Below are positions 15,752 through 23,061 of a stretch of 64,000 bases of DNA, in pieces; position 1 is the stretch's first letter; every line of letters starts with the position of its first letter. Origin of the DNA: Bog-756 sp963738545 (GTDB taxonomy: Bacteria; Actinomycetota; Acidimicrobiia; Acidimicrobiales; RAAP-2); assembly GCA_963738545.1 (NCBI GenBank), contig CAVTXA010000008.1, forward strand, positions 310,001-374,000, written 5' to 3'. The notes under the pieces were generated by a model, which did no database searches, was not told the DNA's origin, and saw only the letters and a list, made by a program, of their open reading frames with translations. A program made the position numbers and the translations under genes.

Positions 15752-17470
15752 ATGTCATCCGAGGATACGGCACGAGACGAGTTGGCCGATGCCCTTCCTG
15801 CGGCATCGAACGCCGTCGGCTCCTCCGCTCCGGGGTTGAAATCGCTGGCGGCCGAGGTGCGGGGCGCCGGCATCCAGGCCGCCGAGGGCTTCGGCGGATG
15901 GGTTCGGAGCCGCCTGGACGGAGGTGGGCCCGCCGCCGGCGACCAGCCCATGGGCTACGAGACCGGGGCGCAGCCGCGCGGGCTGGTCCTCCGCCCGGCG
16001 CTGCTGGGGTTCGCGGCCATGGTGGCCATCGCCATCGGGGCCTCGCTGCCCAGCTCGCCGTTCAAGCTCGAGCTGCCCGGGGTGTGGTTCTTCGGCGTGC
16101 CCAGCACGAACGGGGCCAGTACCTGGGGCGTGTACTTCACCCTGGCCGCCGTCTACGGCGGCCTGCTCTTGTTGATGCGGGTGTGGTGGGGCATGACCCG
16201 TCTCTACGCCCGGTGCCCGGGCGTGGCCATCAAGCGGATGATGTGGGTGTTCGCGCTGTGGTCGCTGCCCATGCTGGTGATCGCCCCCCTGTTCAGCCGG
16301 GACGCCTACTCCTATGCCGCCCAGGGCGAAATGGTCAGCCACCACATGAACCCGTACCTGTACGGGCCCTTCCAGCTGGGCAACAACTCCTACACCGCTC
16401 CGGTCGACCCGCTGTGGGGCAACGCCCCTGCCCCCTACGGGCCCCTGTTCCTCCAGCTCGACGGCCTCTTCACCCGGATCACCTTCCACAACGAGCTGGC
16501 CACCATCGTCCTGCTCCGCCTGCTGTCCGTGGTGGGTGTGCTGCTCATCGCCTCCTGTGTCCCACGCCTGGCCCGCCTCTACCACCGAGACGGCGCCGAG
16601 CTGTTCACCCTCATGGTGCTCAACCCGGTGACCCTGCTCCATCTGATCGGCGGGGCGCACAACGACGCCCTGATGCTCGGGCTGCTCGTGGCGGGCCTGA
16701 CGGCGGCGAAGGAGAAGCGCCCCATCGTGGCCATCCTCCTGTGCGCCCTGGCCACCGCCATCAAGGCGCCGGCGGCCATCGGCATCCTCTATGTCGGCTG
16801 GAGCTGGCTGGGTCCGGCGGCCTCCACACGCGACCGGCTGAGACCGGTGGTCACCGCCGGACTCATCGGCGCCGGGGTACTCGGCTTCTTCTCCTACATC
16901 AGCGGTCTCGGGTGGGGCTGGGTCACCATCCTGGGCACGCCGGGAGCGGTGCGGTCATGGACTGCTCCAACCACGTCGCTGGCCCTCCTGGTCACCGGCG
17001 TGGCCCACTTCGCCCACCTCGGGCTGGGGCTGAGCGGGGTGCTCACCGCCACCCGCTTCCTCGGCCTGGTGGCCGCCGGGATCGCCGGCATCTGGCTGTT
17101 GCTGAACAGCGACCGGATCGGCACCCTGAAGGCCCTCGGGGTGACGCTCCTGGTCTTCGTCTGCCTGGGACCGGTGGTGCAGCCCTGGTATCTCTCGTGG
17201 GGGCTCATCCTGCTGGCCCCGGTCGCACTCGGCCGGCTCCGCTCCCTCATCATCGGCCTCTCGATGGTCACCGCCTTCATCGAGCTGCCCGGAGGTACCC
17301 AGCTGGTCGGCAGCCTCGTCCACGGTGATCCGCTGCTCATCGTCCTGACCCTGCTGTGGATCCTGGTGGTGCTGACCGTGCCCCTGGCCACGTGGGAGCG
17401 GACGGGAACGGGCAGCGCGGTCCAGGCGCCGGTGGGCGTGGACACGCTCGCCGCCGCCCCGGTTTCCTGA
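15752..17470 (+). CDS. MptB-like polyprenyl-phosphomannose-dependent mannosyltransferase (GT-C)
   Basis: A membrane glycosyltransferase of about 572 residues with some 12 transmembrane helices after a hydrophilic 75-residue N-terminus. The first extracytoplasmic loop has FSRDAYSYAAQGEMV, NPYLYGP and APYGPLFLQLDGL, matching the loop of mycobacterial MptB/MptA, which add alpha-1,6-mannose to lipomannan cores from polyprenyl-phosphomannose. GGAHNDALM and VQPWYLSWG are further family blocks. The ATG at 15752 is preferred on composition. The acceptor glycan in this organism is unknown. A GNAT gene converges. Confidence 0.85.
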   Translation: MSSEDTARDELADALPAASNAVGSSAPGLKSLAAEVRGAGIQAAEGFGGWVRSRLDGGGPAAGDQPMGYETGAQPRGLVLRPALLGFAAMVAIAIGASLPSSPFKLELPGVWFFGVPSTNGASTWGVYFTLAAVYGGLLLLMRVWWGMTRLYARCPGVAIKRMMWVFALWSLPMLVIAPLFSRDAYSYAAQGEMVSHHMNPYLYGPFQLGNNSYTAPVDPLWGNAPAPYGPLFLQLDGLFTRITFHNELATIVLLRLLSVVGVLLIASCVPRLARLYHRDGAELFTLMVLNPVTLLHLIGGAHNDALMLGLLVAGLTAAKEKRPIVAILLCALATAIKAPAAIGILYVGWSWLGPAASTRDRLRPVVTAGLIGAGVLGFFSYISGLGWGWVTILGTPGAVRSWTAPTTSLALLVTGVAHFAHLGLGLSGVLTATRFLGLVAAGIAGIWLLLNSDRIGTLKALGVTLLVFVCLGPVVQPWYLSWGLILLAPVALGRLRSLIIGLSMVTAFIELPGGTQLVGSLVHGDPLLIVLTLLWILVVLTVPLATWERTGTGSAVQAPVGVDTLAAAPVS

Positions 17471-17503
17471 CCCCCGGCCCTCCCGGATCCTGCCCCGGGG
17501 CGT

Positions 17504-17995
17504 TCAGAGCAGTCGCTGGAGGACGGAGACGTCCAGCCAGCGGTTGAACTTCCGGCCCACCTCCCGTTCCACGCCGGCCATCTCGAAGCCGCAGGCCTGG
17601 TGGAGCGCGATCGAGGCCTCGTTCCCACCGCCGATCCGGGCGATGACCGTGTGGAAACCGTGTTGGCCGGCCAGGACGATGAGCTCCTCGAGCAGGGCCC
17701 GACCCACGCCGCCCCCCCGCCGGGCCGCATCGACGTAGACGGAGTTCTCCACGGTGGTGGCGTAGGCCGGACGCTCCCGGAACGGGGAGAGCGAGCCGAA
17801 TCCGAGCACGACGTCGTCGTCGTCGTCCACGGCCACGATGGCCGGGTGGGGGCCCCGGTGGTCGGCCATCCACGACTGCTGCTCCGCGGGCGTCCGCGGC
17901 CTCAGGTCGAACGTGGCGGTGGACCCGAGGACCTCGACGTTGTAGATGGCCCGAATCGCTTCGGCGTCCGAGGGCTTCGCCAGGCGGATCTGCAT
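17504..17995 (-). CDS. GNAT acetyltransferase, phosphinothricin-acetyltransferase-like
   Basis: Transfers an acetyl group from acetyl-CoA to an amine. The 163 residues follow the Pat/MddA subfamily: IRLAKPSDAEAIRAIYN at the start, ATFDLRPRTPAEQQSWM, then the acetyl-CoA loop RRGGGVGRALLEELI and GNEASIALHQACGFEMAG. Related enzymes acetylate methionine sulfoximine or phosphinothricin; the true substrate is unknown. An aspartate run (VDDDDDVVLG) lies mid-protein. The ATG at 17993-17995 is set by the family start, and a TACCAT box stands 6 bases upstream. Confidence 0.9.
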   Translation of the reverse strand: MQIRLAKPSDAEAIRAIYNVEVLGSTATFDLRPRTPAEQQSWMADHRGPHPAIVAVDDDDDVVLGFGSLSPFRERPAYATTVENSVYVDAARRGGGVGRALLEELIVLAGQHGFHTVIARIGGGNEASIALHQACGFEMAGVEREVGRKFNRWLDVSVLQRLL

Positions 17996-18001
17996 CTGTT
18001 G

Positions 18002-18007
18002 ATGGTA
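18002..18007 (-). promoter_or_regulatory. -10 box of leaderless promoter for the GNAT gene
   Basis: TACCAT on the minus strand, 6 bases before the ATG. Confidence 0.4.
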
Positions 18008-18082
18008 GCGAGGACCCCCGCTCACCTCGGTGGCCCCAGGGTTGGCTATGCTTGTCCCTCTGCTGCTCGCTCGAGCTGCACT

Positions 18083-18154
18083 GCCCCTGTAGCTCAGTGG
18101 TAGAGCACCGCCATGGTAAGGCGGGGGTCGTGGGTTCAATCCCCACCGGGGGCT
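18083..18154 (+). tRNA. tRNA-Thr (GGU)
   Basis: The acceptor pairs GCCCCTG with CGGGGGC (one wobble). Anticodon GGT is at 18115-18117 on stem CCGCC/GGCGG. The T arm is GTGGG-TTCAATC-CCCAC. The discriminator is T and CCA is not encoded. It is first of the tRNA cluster leading into rpmG-secE-nusG, a common actinobacterial order. Confidence 0.95.
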
Positions 18155-18161
18155 CGCCCAT

Positions 18162-18235
18162 GGCGGCGTAGCTCAGTTGGTTAGAGCACACGGCTCATAA
18201 TCGTGGGGTCGCCGGTTCGAGTCCGGCCGCCGCTA
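18162..18235 (+). tRNA. tRNA-Met (CAU), elongator type
   Basis: The acceptor pairs GGCGGCG with CGCCGCT; position 1-72 is a G-T wobble. Anticodon CAT is at 18196-18198 in loop CTCATAA. The anticodon stem lacks the three consecutive G-C pairs of the initiator, and the body matches bacterial elongator tRNA-Met. The discriminator is A and CCA is not encoded. It starts 7 bases after tRNA-Thr, so the two are co-transcribed. Confidence 0.93.
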
Positions 18236-18238
18236 CTA

Positions 18239-18251
18239 GCAGGACCTGCAG
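18239..18251 (+). repeat. Leader motif GCAGGACCTGCAG upstream of rpmG
   Basis: It differs by one base from the 13-base motif in the tuf and rpmJ leaders. It lies 109 bases before rpmG, directly after tRNA-Met. AGGACG and GCAGCACCGAAG follow within 30 bases. Confidence 0.5.
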
Positions 18252-18360
18252 GACGCAGCACCGAAGGACGCACCAGGACGTCAGAGAAGTTGATGGGCAC
18301 CACCAGGTAGAAGTCGAAACTGAAGCTCCCGGCCGGTGGTCGGGGCGCAAGGGAGTCACC

Positions 18361-18525
18361 GTGGCAAAGAACGAGAAGCGCATCCAGGTCACCCTGGCCT
18401 GTGAGGTGTGCAAACGGCGGAACTACATCACGACGAAGAACAAGATCAACGACCGCGAGCGGATCGAGTTGAAGAAGTTCTGTCGTTGGGACCGCCAGCA
18501 GACCCTGCACAAGGAGACCCGCTAG
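18361..18525 (+). CDS. rpmG: 50S ribosomal protein L33
   Basis: A 54-residue ribosomal protein of the large subunit near the E site. It has the zinc-type N-terminal pair CEVC and a third cysteine in KKFCRW, but the fourth zinc cysteine of the usual FCPxCxKH pattern is missing (FCRWDRQQ). The end TLHKETR is typical. The start is GTG with AAGGGAG upstream. It lies between tRNA-Met and tRNA-Trp, as in many actinobacteria. The leader of about 125 bases is rich in AGGAC and AGCAC words. Confidence 0.95.
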   Translation: MAKNEKRIQVTLACEVCKRRNYITTKNKINDRERIELKKFCRWDRQQTLHKETR

Positions 18526-18533
18526 CCCCACCC

Positions 18534-18593
18534 GGTGGGATCGACCGGTGTGCACCCGGGAGGGCGCACCGACCGGGCACGCACCGATCCCAC
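18534..18593 (+). terminator. Hairpin after rpmG
   Basis: GTGGGATCG (18535-18543) pairs with CGATCCCAC (18585-18593) and encloses a G+C-rich region able to fold further. It may end or slow transcription before tRNA-Trp. Confidence 0.4.
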
Positions 18594-18644
18594 GACCCCG
18601 GAGGTCCCTCGTTTGTCGCCTGGGAATTCCGGTGGCCCTGGTGG

Positions 18645-18650
18645 TATCCT
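18645..18650 (+). promoter_or_regulatory. Possible extended -10 box for tRNA-Trp and secE-nusG
   Basis: TATCCT preceded by TGG, an extended -10 form, 53 bases before the tRNA. No convincing -35 hexamer is seen. Confidence 0.3.
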
Positions 18651-18702
18651 TGGCAACCGCCCTTGCGATCGGCTCGTCCGTTCGCGGCATGGCGGTCGGC
18701 AG

Positions 18703-18775
18703 AGGGCAGTAGCTCAACTGGTAGAGCACCGGTCTCCAAAACCGAAGGTTGGGGGTTCAAGTCCCTCCTGCCCTG
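18703..18775 (+). tRNA. tRNA-Trp (CCA)
   Basis: The acceptor pairs AGGGCAG with CTGCCCT perfectly. Anticodon CCA is at 18736-18738 in loop CTCCAAA. The discriminator is G, the tryptophan identity base, and the CCA end is not encoded. secE starts 37 bases later. Confidence 0.95.
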
Positions 18776-18812
18776 CTCACCACCCGTGGAAACGGTCGAA
18801 GGACAAGACCTA

Positions 18813-19106
18813 GTGAACCGAGAACAGAAGCGAGCCATGCAGCGCCAGGGGCAGGACCCCGACGGCGAGGCCGCGCCCAAACGCACCGCCACCCCACCCC
18901 GGCGTCCCCCCAAACGGGAACCCTTCCGTCCGGGGCAGTTCCTGCGCGAGGTACGCTCTGAGCTTCGACAAGTGGCCTGGCCCAACAGGTCCGAGGTGAT
19001 CAACTACACCACGGTGACCCTGGTCACCCTGCTGTCGCTGATGGTCCTGATCTTCATTCTCAACTACGCCTTTGCCAAAGGCGTCCTCTGGCTGTTCAAG
19101 ACGTGA
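18813..19106 (+). CDS. secE: Preprotein translocase subunit SecE
   Basis: The small clamp subunit of the SecYEG channel. It has 97 residues: a basic, Pro-rich cytoplasmic N-terminus (about 1-40), the amphipathic helix with FLREVRSELRQVAWPNRSEV, and one transmembrane helix (about 65-88). Single-helix SecE is normal outside enterobacteria. The start is GTG with GAAGGA about 10 bases upstream. Its stop codon overlaps the nusG start by 4 bases, so the two are translationally coupled. Confidence 0.96.
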   Translation: MNREQKRAMQRQGQDPDGEAAPKRTATPPRRPPKREPFRPGQFLREVRSELRQVAWPNRSEVINYTTVTLVTLLSLMVLIFILNYAFAKGVLWLFKT

Positions 19107-19885
19107 TCGGTGTGAGTGTGACCCACGACGAACCAAATCCGCCCCTCGGCGACGACGAAGCGCTCGACACGGTCGAGGCCTCCGACGCGCCCGTGACGGA
19201 GGAGCCGACCTCCGATGAGGCCGTCGAGGCTGTCGAAACCGCCGTGACCGAAGACGTGGCCATCGAGGCTTCCGAGGTGGACGCCGACGACGAGTACGAG
19301 GACGACGAGGAGGACGAGCCCTTCGTGGTCAGCCCCTACGACCAGCCCGGACGCTGGTTCGTGGTCCACACCTACGCCGGGTACGAGAACAAGGTGAAGT
19401 CCAACCTGCACAGCCGGGCGGTCTCCATGAACATGGAGGACCGAATCTACGAGGTGGTCATCCCCATGGAGGATGTCATCGAGTTCAAGAACGGCAAGAA
19501 GGTCGTGGTCCAAAAGAAGGTGTTCCCCGGCTACCTGCTCTGCCGGTGCGAGCTCGACGACGACAGCTGGTCGGTCATCCGGAATACGCCCGGCGTGACC
19601 GGATTCGTCGGACCGGGCACCAAGCCGACCCCCCTGTCCCGCCGTGAGGTCGAGGGGATCCTGCAGGTCAAGGTGGAGGGTGCCGAGGCGCCGACCAAGC
19701 GCAGCCGGCCACGGCTCGAGCACGAGGTCGGCGAGACGGTGCGGGTCAAAGAAGGCCCCTTCGCCGACTTCTCGGGCCAGATCGCCGAGATCAACGAGGA
19801 TCAGCTCAAGCTCAAGGTGCTGGTCAACATCTTCGGCCGGGAGACCCCCGTCGAGCTCGAATTCAGCCAGGTCGCGAAGCTGTAG
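19103..19885 (+). CDS. nusG: Transcription termination/antitermination factor NusG
   Basis: Binds RNA polymerase and couples it to Rho or the leading ribosome. The 260 residues comprise an unusually long, very acidic N-terminal extension (about 1-80, with a DDEYEDDEEDEP run), the NGN domain from WFVVHTYAGYENKVK to about 190, and a KOW domain (VGETVRVKEGPFADFSG). Actinobacterial NusG commonly has such an extension. The start is GTG overlapping secE (GTGA); a second GTG three codons later is possible. Confidence 0.97.
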   Translation: MIGVSVTHDEPNPPLGDDEALDTVEASDAPVTEEPTSDEAVEAVETAVTEDVAIEASEVDADDEYEDDEEDEPFVVSPYDQPGRWFVVHTYAGYENKVKSNLHSRAVSMNMEDRIYEVVIPMEDVIEFKNGKKVVVQKKVFPGYLLCRCELDDDSWSVIRNTPGVTGFVGPGTKPTPLSRREVEGILQVKVEGAEAPTKRSRPRLEHEVGETVRVKEGPFADFSGQIAEINEDQLKLKVLVNIFGRETPVELEFSQVAKL

Positions 19886-19916
19886 GCCGGCGGACCCAGG
19901 TAAGGAGACGTAACCA

Positions 19917-20348
19917 ATGCCACCGAAGAAGCGCGTCCTCGCGGTCGTGAAGATCCAGCTCCCCGCAGGGGGAGCCACCCCCGCGCCGCCCGTGGGTACC
20001 GCCCTCGGGCCCCACGGCGTCCAGACCATGGAGTTCTGCAAGCAGTACAACGCGGCGACCGAGAACCAGCGGGGGTCGATCATCCCGGTGGAGATCTCCA
20101 TCTACGAGGACCGGTCCTTCACGTTCGTCCTCAAGACGCCACCCACTCCGGCCCTGCTCAGGCAGGCCGCCGGTCTGGAGAAGGCCGCAGCCACGGCCGG
20201 CCGTGAGCAGGTCGGCACGGTCACCAGCGCCCAGGTGGCCGAGATCGCCACCATCAAGCTGCCCGACCTCAACACCTCGGACCTCGAGGCGGCCAAACGG
20301 CAGGTCGAGGGCACGGCACGGTCCATGGGGATCGCTGTCGCCGGCTGA
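19917..20348 (+). CDS. rplK: 50S ribosomal protein L11
   Basis: A 143-residue component of the GTPase-associated centre; it binds 23S rRNA and is needed for factor-dependent GTP hydrolysis and the stringent response. It shows the proline-rich N-terminal KIQLPAGGATPAPPVG and the C-terminal RNA-binding part with TVTSAQVAEIA and DLEAAKRQVEGTARSMGI. The ATG has AAGGAGA upstream. It forms the rplK-rplA unit, 31 bases after nusG. Confidence 0.98.
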   Translation: MPPKKRVLAVVKIQLPAGGATPAPPVGTALGPHGVQTMEFCKQYNAATENQRGSIIPVEISIYEDRSFTFVLKTPPTPALLRQAAGLEKAAATAGREQVGTVTSAQVAEIATIKLPDLNTSDLEAAKRQVEGTARSMGIAVAG

Positions 20349-20388
20349 GGCCGGCCACCGAGCACGATCGAGACAACGGAGAGACATC

Positions 20389-21111
20389 ATGTCCAGGGGA
20401 AAGAAGTACAAGGCCAGCGTGGCCCAGTTCGACCGCCAGCACCTCTACACGCCCGTTGAGGCAGTGGATCTGGTCAAGCAGTCGGCCAAGGCCTCGTTCG
20501 ACGAGACGGTGGAGCTGGCCGTCCGACTGGGCGTGGATCCCCGCAAGGCCGATCAGATCGTGCGCGGGACCCTGTCGCTGCCCGCCGGCACCGGGCGGAC
20601 GGCCCGCGTGGTGGTGTTCGCCGCCGGGGAGAAGGCCGCTGAGGCCCGGGCTGCCGGTGCCGACGAGGTCGGCGCCGACGACCTGGTGGCCCGGGTCGCC
20701 AACGAGGGCTTCCTCGACTTCGACGTGGCCATCGCCACCCCCGACCTCATGGGCCAGGTCGGCACCTTGGGCCGGGTCCTCGGCCCCCGTGGGCTGATGC
20801 CGAACCCGAAGACGGGCACGGTGACCGACGACGTCGAGCGCGCCGTCCTGGAGTTCAAGGGCGGACGGGTGGAGTACCGGACCGACAAGGTGGGCAACAT
20901 CCACATCCGGATCGGCAAGGCGTCGTTCGAGCGGCCCCAGATCCTGGAGAACCTCCACGCGGTGATGGAGGAGATCCACCGGGCCAAGCCGGCCTCGGCC
21001 AAGGGTCGGTACGTCCGGGCGGTGACCCTGTCGTCGACCATGGGTCCCGGCGTCCACATCGACCCGCTCCTGGCCCGGAAGGTCGACGAGGAGTTGGCCG
21101 CCAGCGCCTGA
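20389..21111 (+). CDS. rplA: 50S ribosomal protein L1
   Basis: A 240-residue protein of the mobile L1 stalk that helps release deacylated tRNA; in many bacteria it also represses its own message. Key blocks are FDETVELAVRLGVDPRKADQ, LGRVLGPRGLMPNPKTGTVT and HAVMEEIHRAKPASAKG. The ATG follows GGAGAGACATC. It ends 230 bases before rplJ, and that gap holds the L10 leader. Confidence 0.98.
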   Translation: MSRGKKYKASVAQFDRQHLYTPVEAVDLVKQSAKASFDETVELAVRLGVDPRKADQIVRGTLSLPAGTGRTARVVVFAAGEKAAEARAAGADEVGADDLVARVANEGFLDFDVAIATPDLMGQVGTLGRVLGPRGLMPNPKTGTVTDDVERAVLEFKGGRVEYRTDKVGNIHIRIGKASFERPQILENLHAVMEEIHRAKPASAKGRYVRAVTLSSTMGPGVHIDPLLARKVDEELAASA

Positions 21112-21159
21112 GCGCCCCGGACCGACCGGCCGCTCTGGCCAGCCGGGAGCCGGTGAGCT

Positions 21160-21310
21160 AGAGTTTCACCTTTCCAGATCTAGAGAACTGCCGTAGACCT
21201 CCGGTGCACCGGTTACCCGGTACCTAAGGGATCCGCACGGATCCACCTGATGAGGCGTTCCGCGTCGAGCTCCAACGCTCACGCTCCACCACTCGATGGT
21301 GTCTACGGCC
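21160..21310 (+). ncRNA. Ribosomal protein L10 leader, autoregulatory mRNA element
   Basis: The rplJ leader carries the hallmark of L10-binding leaders: a GTAGACC core (21193-21199) followed by CCGGTGC, an accompanying ACCTAAGG strand, a GGATCC-GCAC-GGATCC hairpin, then CCTGATGAGG. In known cases L10 or L10-L12 binds this kink-turn region and represses rplJL. A perfect complement of GCCGTAGAC lies at 21301-21309, which could form an alternative helix. Boundaries are approximate. Confidence 0.7.
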
Positions 21311-21341
21311 CACAAGCGAGCGCACGCTCAGCGGAGGGACC

Positions 21342-22088
21342 ATGGACAATCCGAGGGCCGAGAAGGTCGCCGTCGTCAACGAGGTCAAGGACCGCCTCCA
21401 GGCGTCGGACGGGGCCGTGCTCACCGAGTACCGGGGCCTCACCGTGGCCGAGCTCGCCGACCTGCGACGCGAACTCGCCGCCGCCGGTGGCGACTACAAG
21501 ATCTATAAGAACACCCTGGTCCGCCTGGCCGTGGTCGACGGACCCCAGGCCCCGATCCACGATCTCCTGACCGGGCCGACGGCGATCGCCTTCGTGCAGG
21601 GTGACGTGAGCGCGGTGGCCAAGACCCTGCGGGACTTCTCCAAGAACAACCCCAATCTGGTGGTCAAGGGGGGCATGGTGGGGACCGGCGTCCTCTCGGC
21701 CTCCGACATCGACGTCTTGGCCGACCTGCCGCCCCGGGACACACTGCTGGCCCAGTTCGCCGGGGCCCTTGCCGCACCCCTCCAGCAGTTGGCCGGCCTG
21801 GTCCAGGCCCTGCCCCGCAACCTGGCCTACGGAATCTCGGCGTTGATCGAGCAGCGCCAGGCCGGGGGCGAGGTGTTGGAGGTCCCGGCTGACGCAGCCG
21901 CCGAACCAGCCGCCGAGGCCCCGGCAGACACGGAAGACTCGGCCTCGGCCGAACCAGCCGAGGGCTCAGCCGAACCGACTGAGCAGGCCCCGGCCGAACC
22001 AGCCGCTGAGGCACCAGCCGAACCGACTGACCAGGCGGCCCCGGCCGAACCCCCGGCGGACGAGGCGGCCGACACCCCGGAGGCCTGA
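21342..22088 (+). CDS. rplJ: 50S ribosomal protein L10 with long Ala/Pro/Glu tail
   Basis: Forms the base of the L7/L12 stalk and binds L12 dimers through its C-terminal helix. Residues 1 to about 178 are normal L10 (LTEYRGLTVAELADLRREL, KNTLVRLAV, LARLPPRD-like block, NLAYGISALIEQRQAG). A tail of about 70 residues made of AEPAAEAPAEPT-like repeats follows; typical L10 has 165-175 residues in total. The tail lies beyond the L12-binding helix and is probably disordered. The ATG has GCGGAGGGA upstream. Confidence 0.97.
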   Translation: MDNPRAEKVAVVNEVKDRLQASDGAVLTEYRGLTVAELADLRRELAAAGGDYKIYKNTLVRLAVVDGPQAPIHDLLTGPTAIAFVQGDVSAVAKTLRDFSKNNPNLVVKGGMVGTGVLSASDIDVLADLPPRDTLLAQFAGALAAPLQQLAGLVQALPRNLAYGISALIEQRQAGGEVLEVPADAAAEPAAEAPADTEDSASAEPAEGSAEPTEQAPAEPAAEAPAEPTDQAAPAEPPADEAADTPEA

Positions 22089-22172
22089 GCGAAGCTCGGA
22101 CGAACGATCAGCACGACACCACCCATCGCAGTTGGAACCCGAAAACCGATCACGTAAACAAGGAGCAAGACA

Positions 22173-22568
22173 ATGGCAGGCACCCTGACCAAGGACCAGA
22201 TTCTGGACGGCATCTCTGAGCTGTCCGTTCTCGAGCTGAGCGAACTGCTCAAGGAGTTCGAGGAGCGCTTCGGCGTGACGGCCGCCGCCCCGGTGGCCGT
22301 GGCCGCCGCTGCCCCGGCAGCCGGAGGTGGCGAGGCTGGTGGCGGTGACGAGGAGAAGTCCGAGTTCGACGTCATCCTGACGGCCGCAGGCGACAAGAAG
22401 ATCCAGGTCATCAAGGAGGTGCGTTCGCTCACCAGCCTGGGCCTCAAGGAGGCCAAGGACCTGGTCGATGGGGCGCCCAAGCCGGTCCTGGAGAAGGCCA
22501 ACAAGGAAGACGCGGAGAAGGCAAAGGCCCAGCTCGAAGGGGCTGGCGCCACCGTCGAACTGAAGTAG
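22173..22568 (+). CDS. rplL: 50S ribosomal protein L7/L12
   Basis: The multi-copy stalk protein that recruits translational GTPases. The 131 residues show the N-terminal dimerisation helices (DGISELSVLELSELLKEFEE), an Ala/Gly-rich hinge (about 38-58) and the factor-binding C-terminal domain with KKIQVIKEVRSLTSLGLKEA and KDLVDGAPKPVLEKA. It follows rplJ after 84 bases with AAGGAGCAAG upstream. A strong hairpin downstream separates it from rpoB. Confidence 0.98.
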   Translation: MAGTLTKDQILDGISELSVLELSELLKEFEERFGVTAAAPVAVAAAAPAAGGGEAGGGDEEKSEFDVILTAAGDKKIQVIKEVRSLTSLGLKEAKDLVDGAPKPVLEKANKEDAEKAKAQLEGAGATVELK

Positions 22569-22576
22569 CGCCCCGG

Positions 22577-22610
22577 GTATCCGGCCGTCGTCGTGACGAC
22601 GGCCGGATAC
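22577..22610 (+). terminator. 16-bp hairpin attenuator between rplL and rpoB
   Basis: GTATCCGGCCGTCGTC pairs perfectly with GACGACGGCCGGATAC around a two-base turn, 9 bases after the rplL stop. There is no T-run. It probably reduces read-through so that rpoBC is expressed below rplJL, as known in other bacteria. Confidence 0.7.
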
Positions 22611-22728
22611 CGGTGGTCGGTCCCTGACGGGCTGACCAGGGAGTTCGGCGTCTCGGCGGGACCTATTTCGGGCTCTCTGGCGCCGGATCCGGGCCCGTTC
22701 GCGGACCCGTCGGAATTCGGCAGAATCC

Positions 22729-22757
22729 TTGACGCAGCGCAGTTGGTCTCCTACCCT
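22729..22757 (+). promoter_or_regulatory. rpoB promoter P1
   Basis: TTGACG, 17-base spacer, TACCCT. This is close to the actinobacterial housekeeping consensus. Confidence 0.65.
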
Positions 22758-22792
22758 GTGCAGGCCTGGATCGGGGCTTTCCGTCCATGGGC

Positions 22793-22821
22793 TTGTGATC
22801 CTGTGCGTATCCGTATAGGAT
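22793..22821 (+). promoter_or_regulatory. rpoB promoter P2
   Basis: TTGTGA, 17-base spacer, TAGGAT, 64 bases downstream of P1. It is weaker than P1 but correctly spaced. Confidence 0.45.
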
Positions 22822-22961
22822 TGCTGGTTGCCGTGCCTGCTCCTTCCGCCTTCTTCAGTGTTTTGGCTGATTGACGCGCGCCCTGGCGCCCCCGACGACT
22901 GCTCCGGCGGTAGTCGTCGACCCTTGTGATGCCTCCAAACCTTGCCCAGCAGATCCCGAGT

Positions 22962-22984
22962 AGTCCCGAAGTAGCCCCGCAGTC
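22962..22984 (+). repeat. Leader block shared by rpoB and rpsL (rpoB copy)
   Basis: A 23-base block containing GAAGTAGCCCCGCAGTC. It matches the rpsL leader block at 30944-30966 in 21 of 23 positions and lies 77 bases before rpoB. Confidence 0.6.
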
Positions 22985-23061
22985 TCCAGCACCGCCCCAA
23001 ACGACTCACCGAAGCACCGCGTCGTAGTCCCATTCACCCTGCAACTGGGAGGAGTAGGCCG

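Larger units (their letters stand above)
22569..23061 (+). other. 493-base rplL-rpoB region: attenuator, two promoters, long leader
   Basis: No gene is seen. The region contains the 16-bp hairpin at 22577-22610, two promoters (22729-22757 and 22793-22821), an 8-bp hairpin (CGACGACT/AGTCGTCG, 22893-22919), the block shared with the rpsL leader (22962-22984), and the rpoB ribosome site GGAGGAG at 23048-23054. Confidence 0.6.

Noticed and set aside
18162..18235. tRNA with CAU anticodon read as initiator or tRNA-Ile2
   Set aside because: It lacks the initiator's three G-C pairs in the anticodon stem, and the body matches elongator tRNA-Met rather than Ile2.
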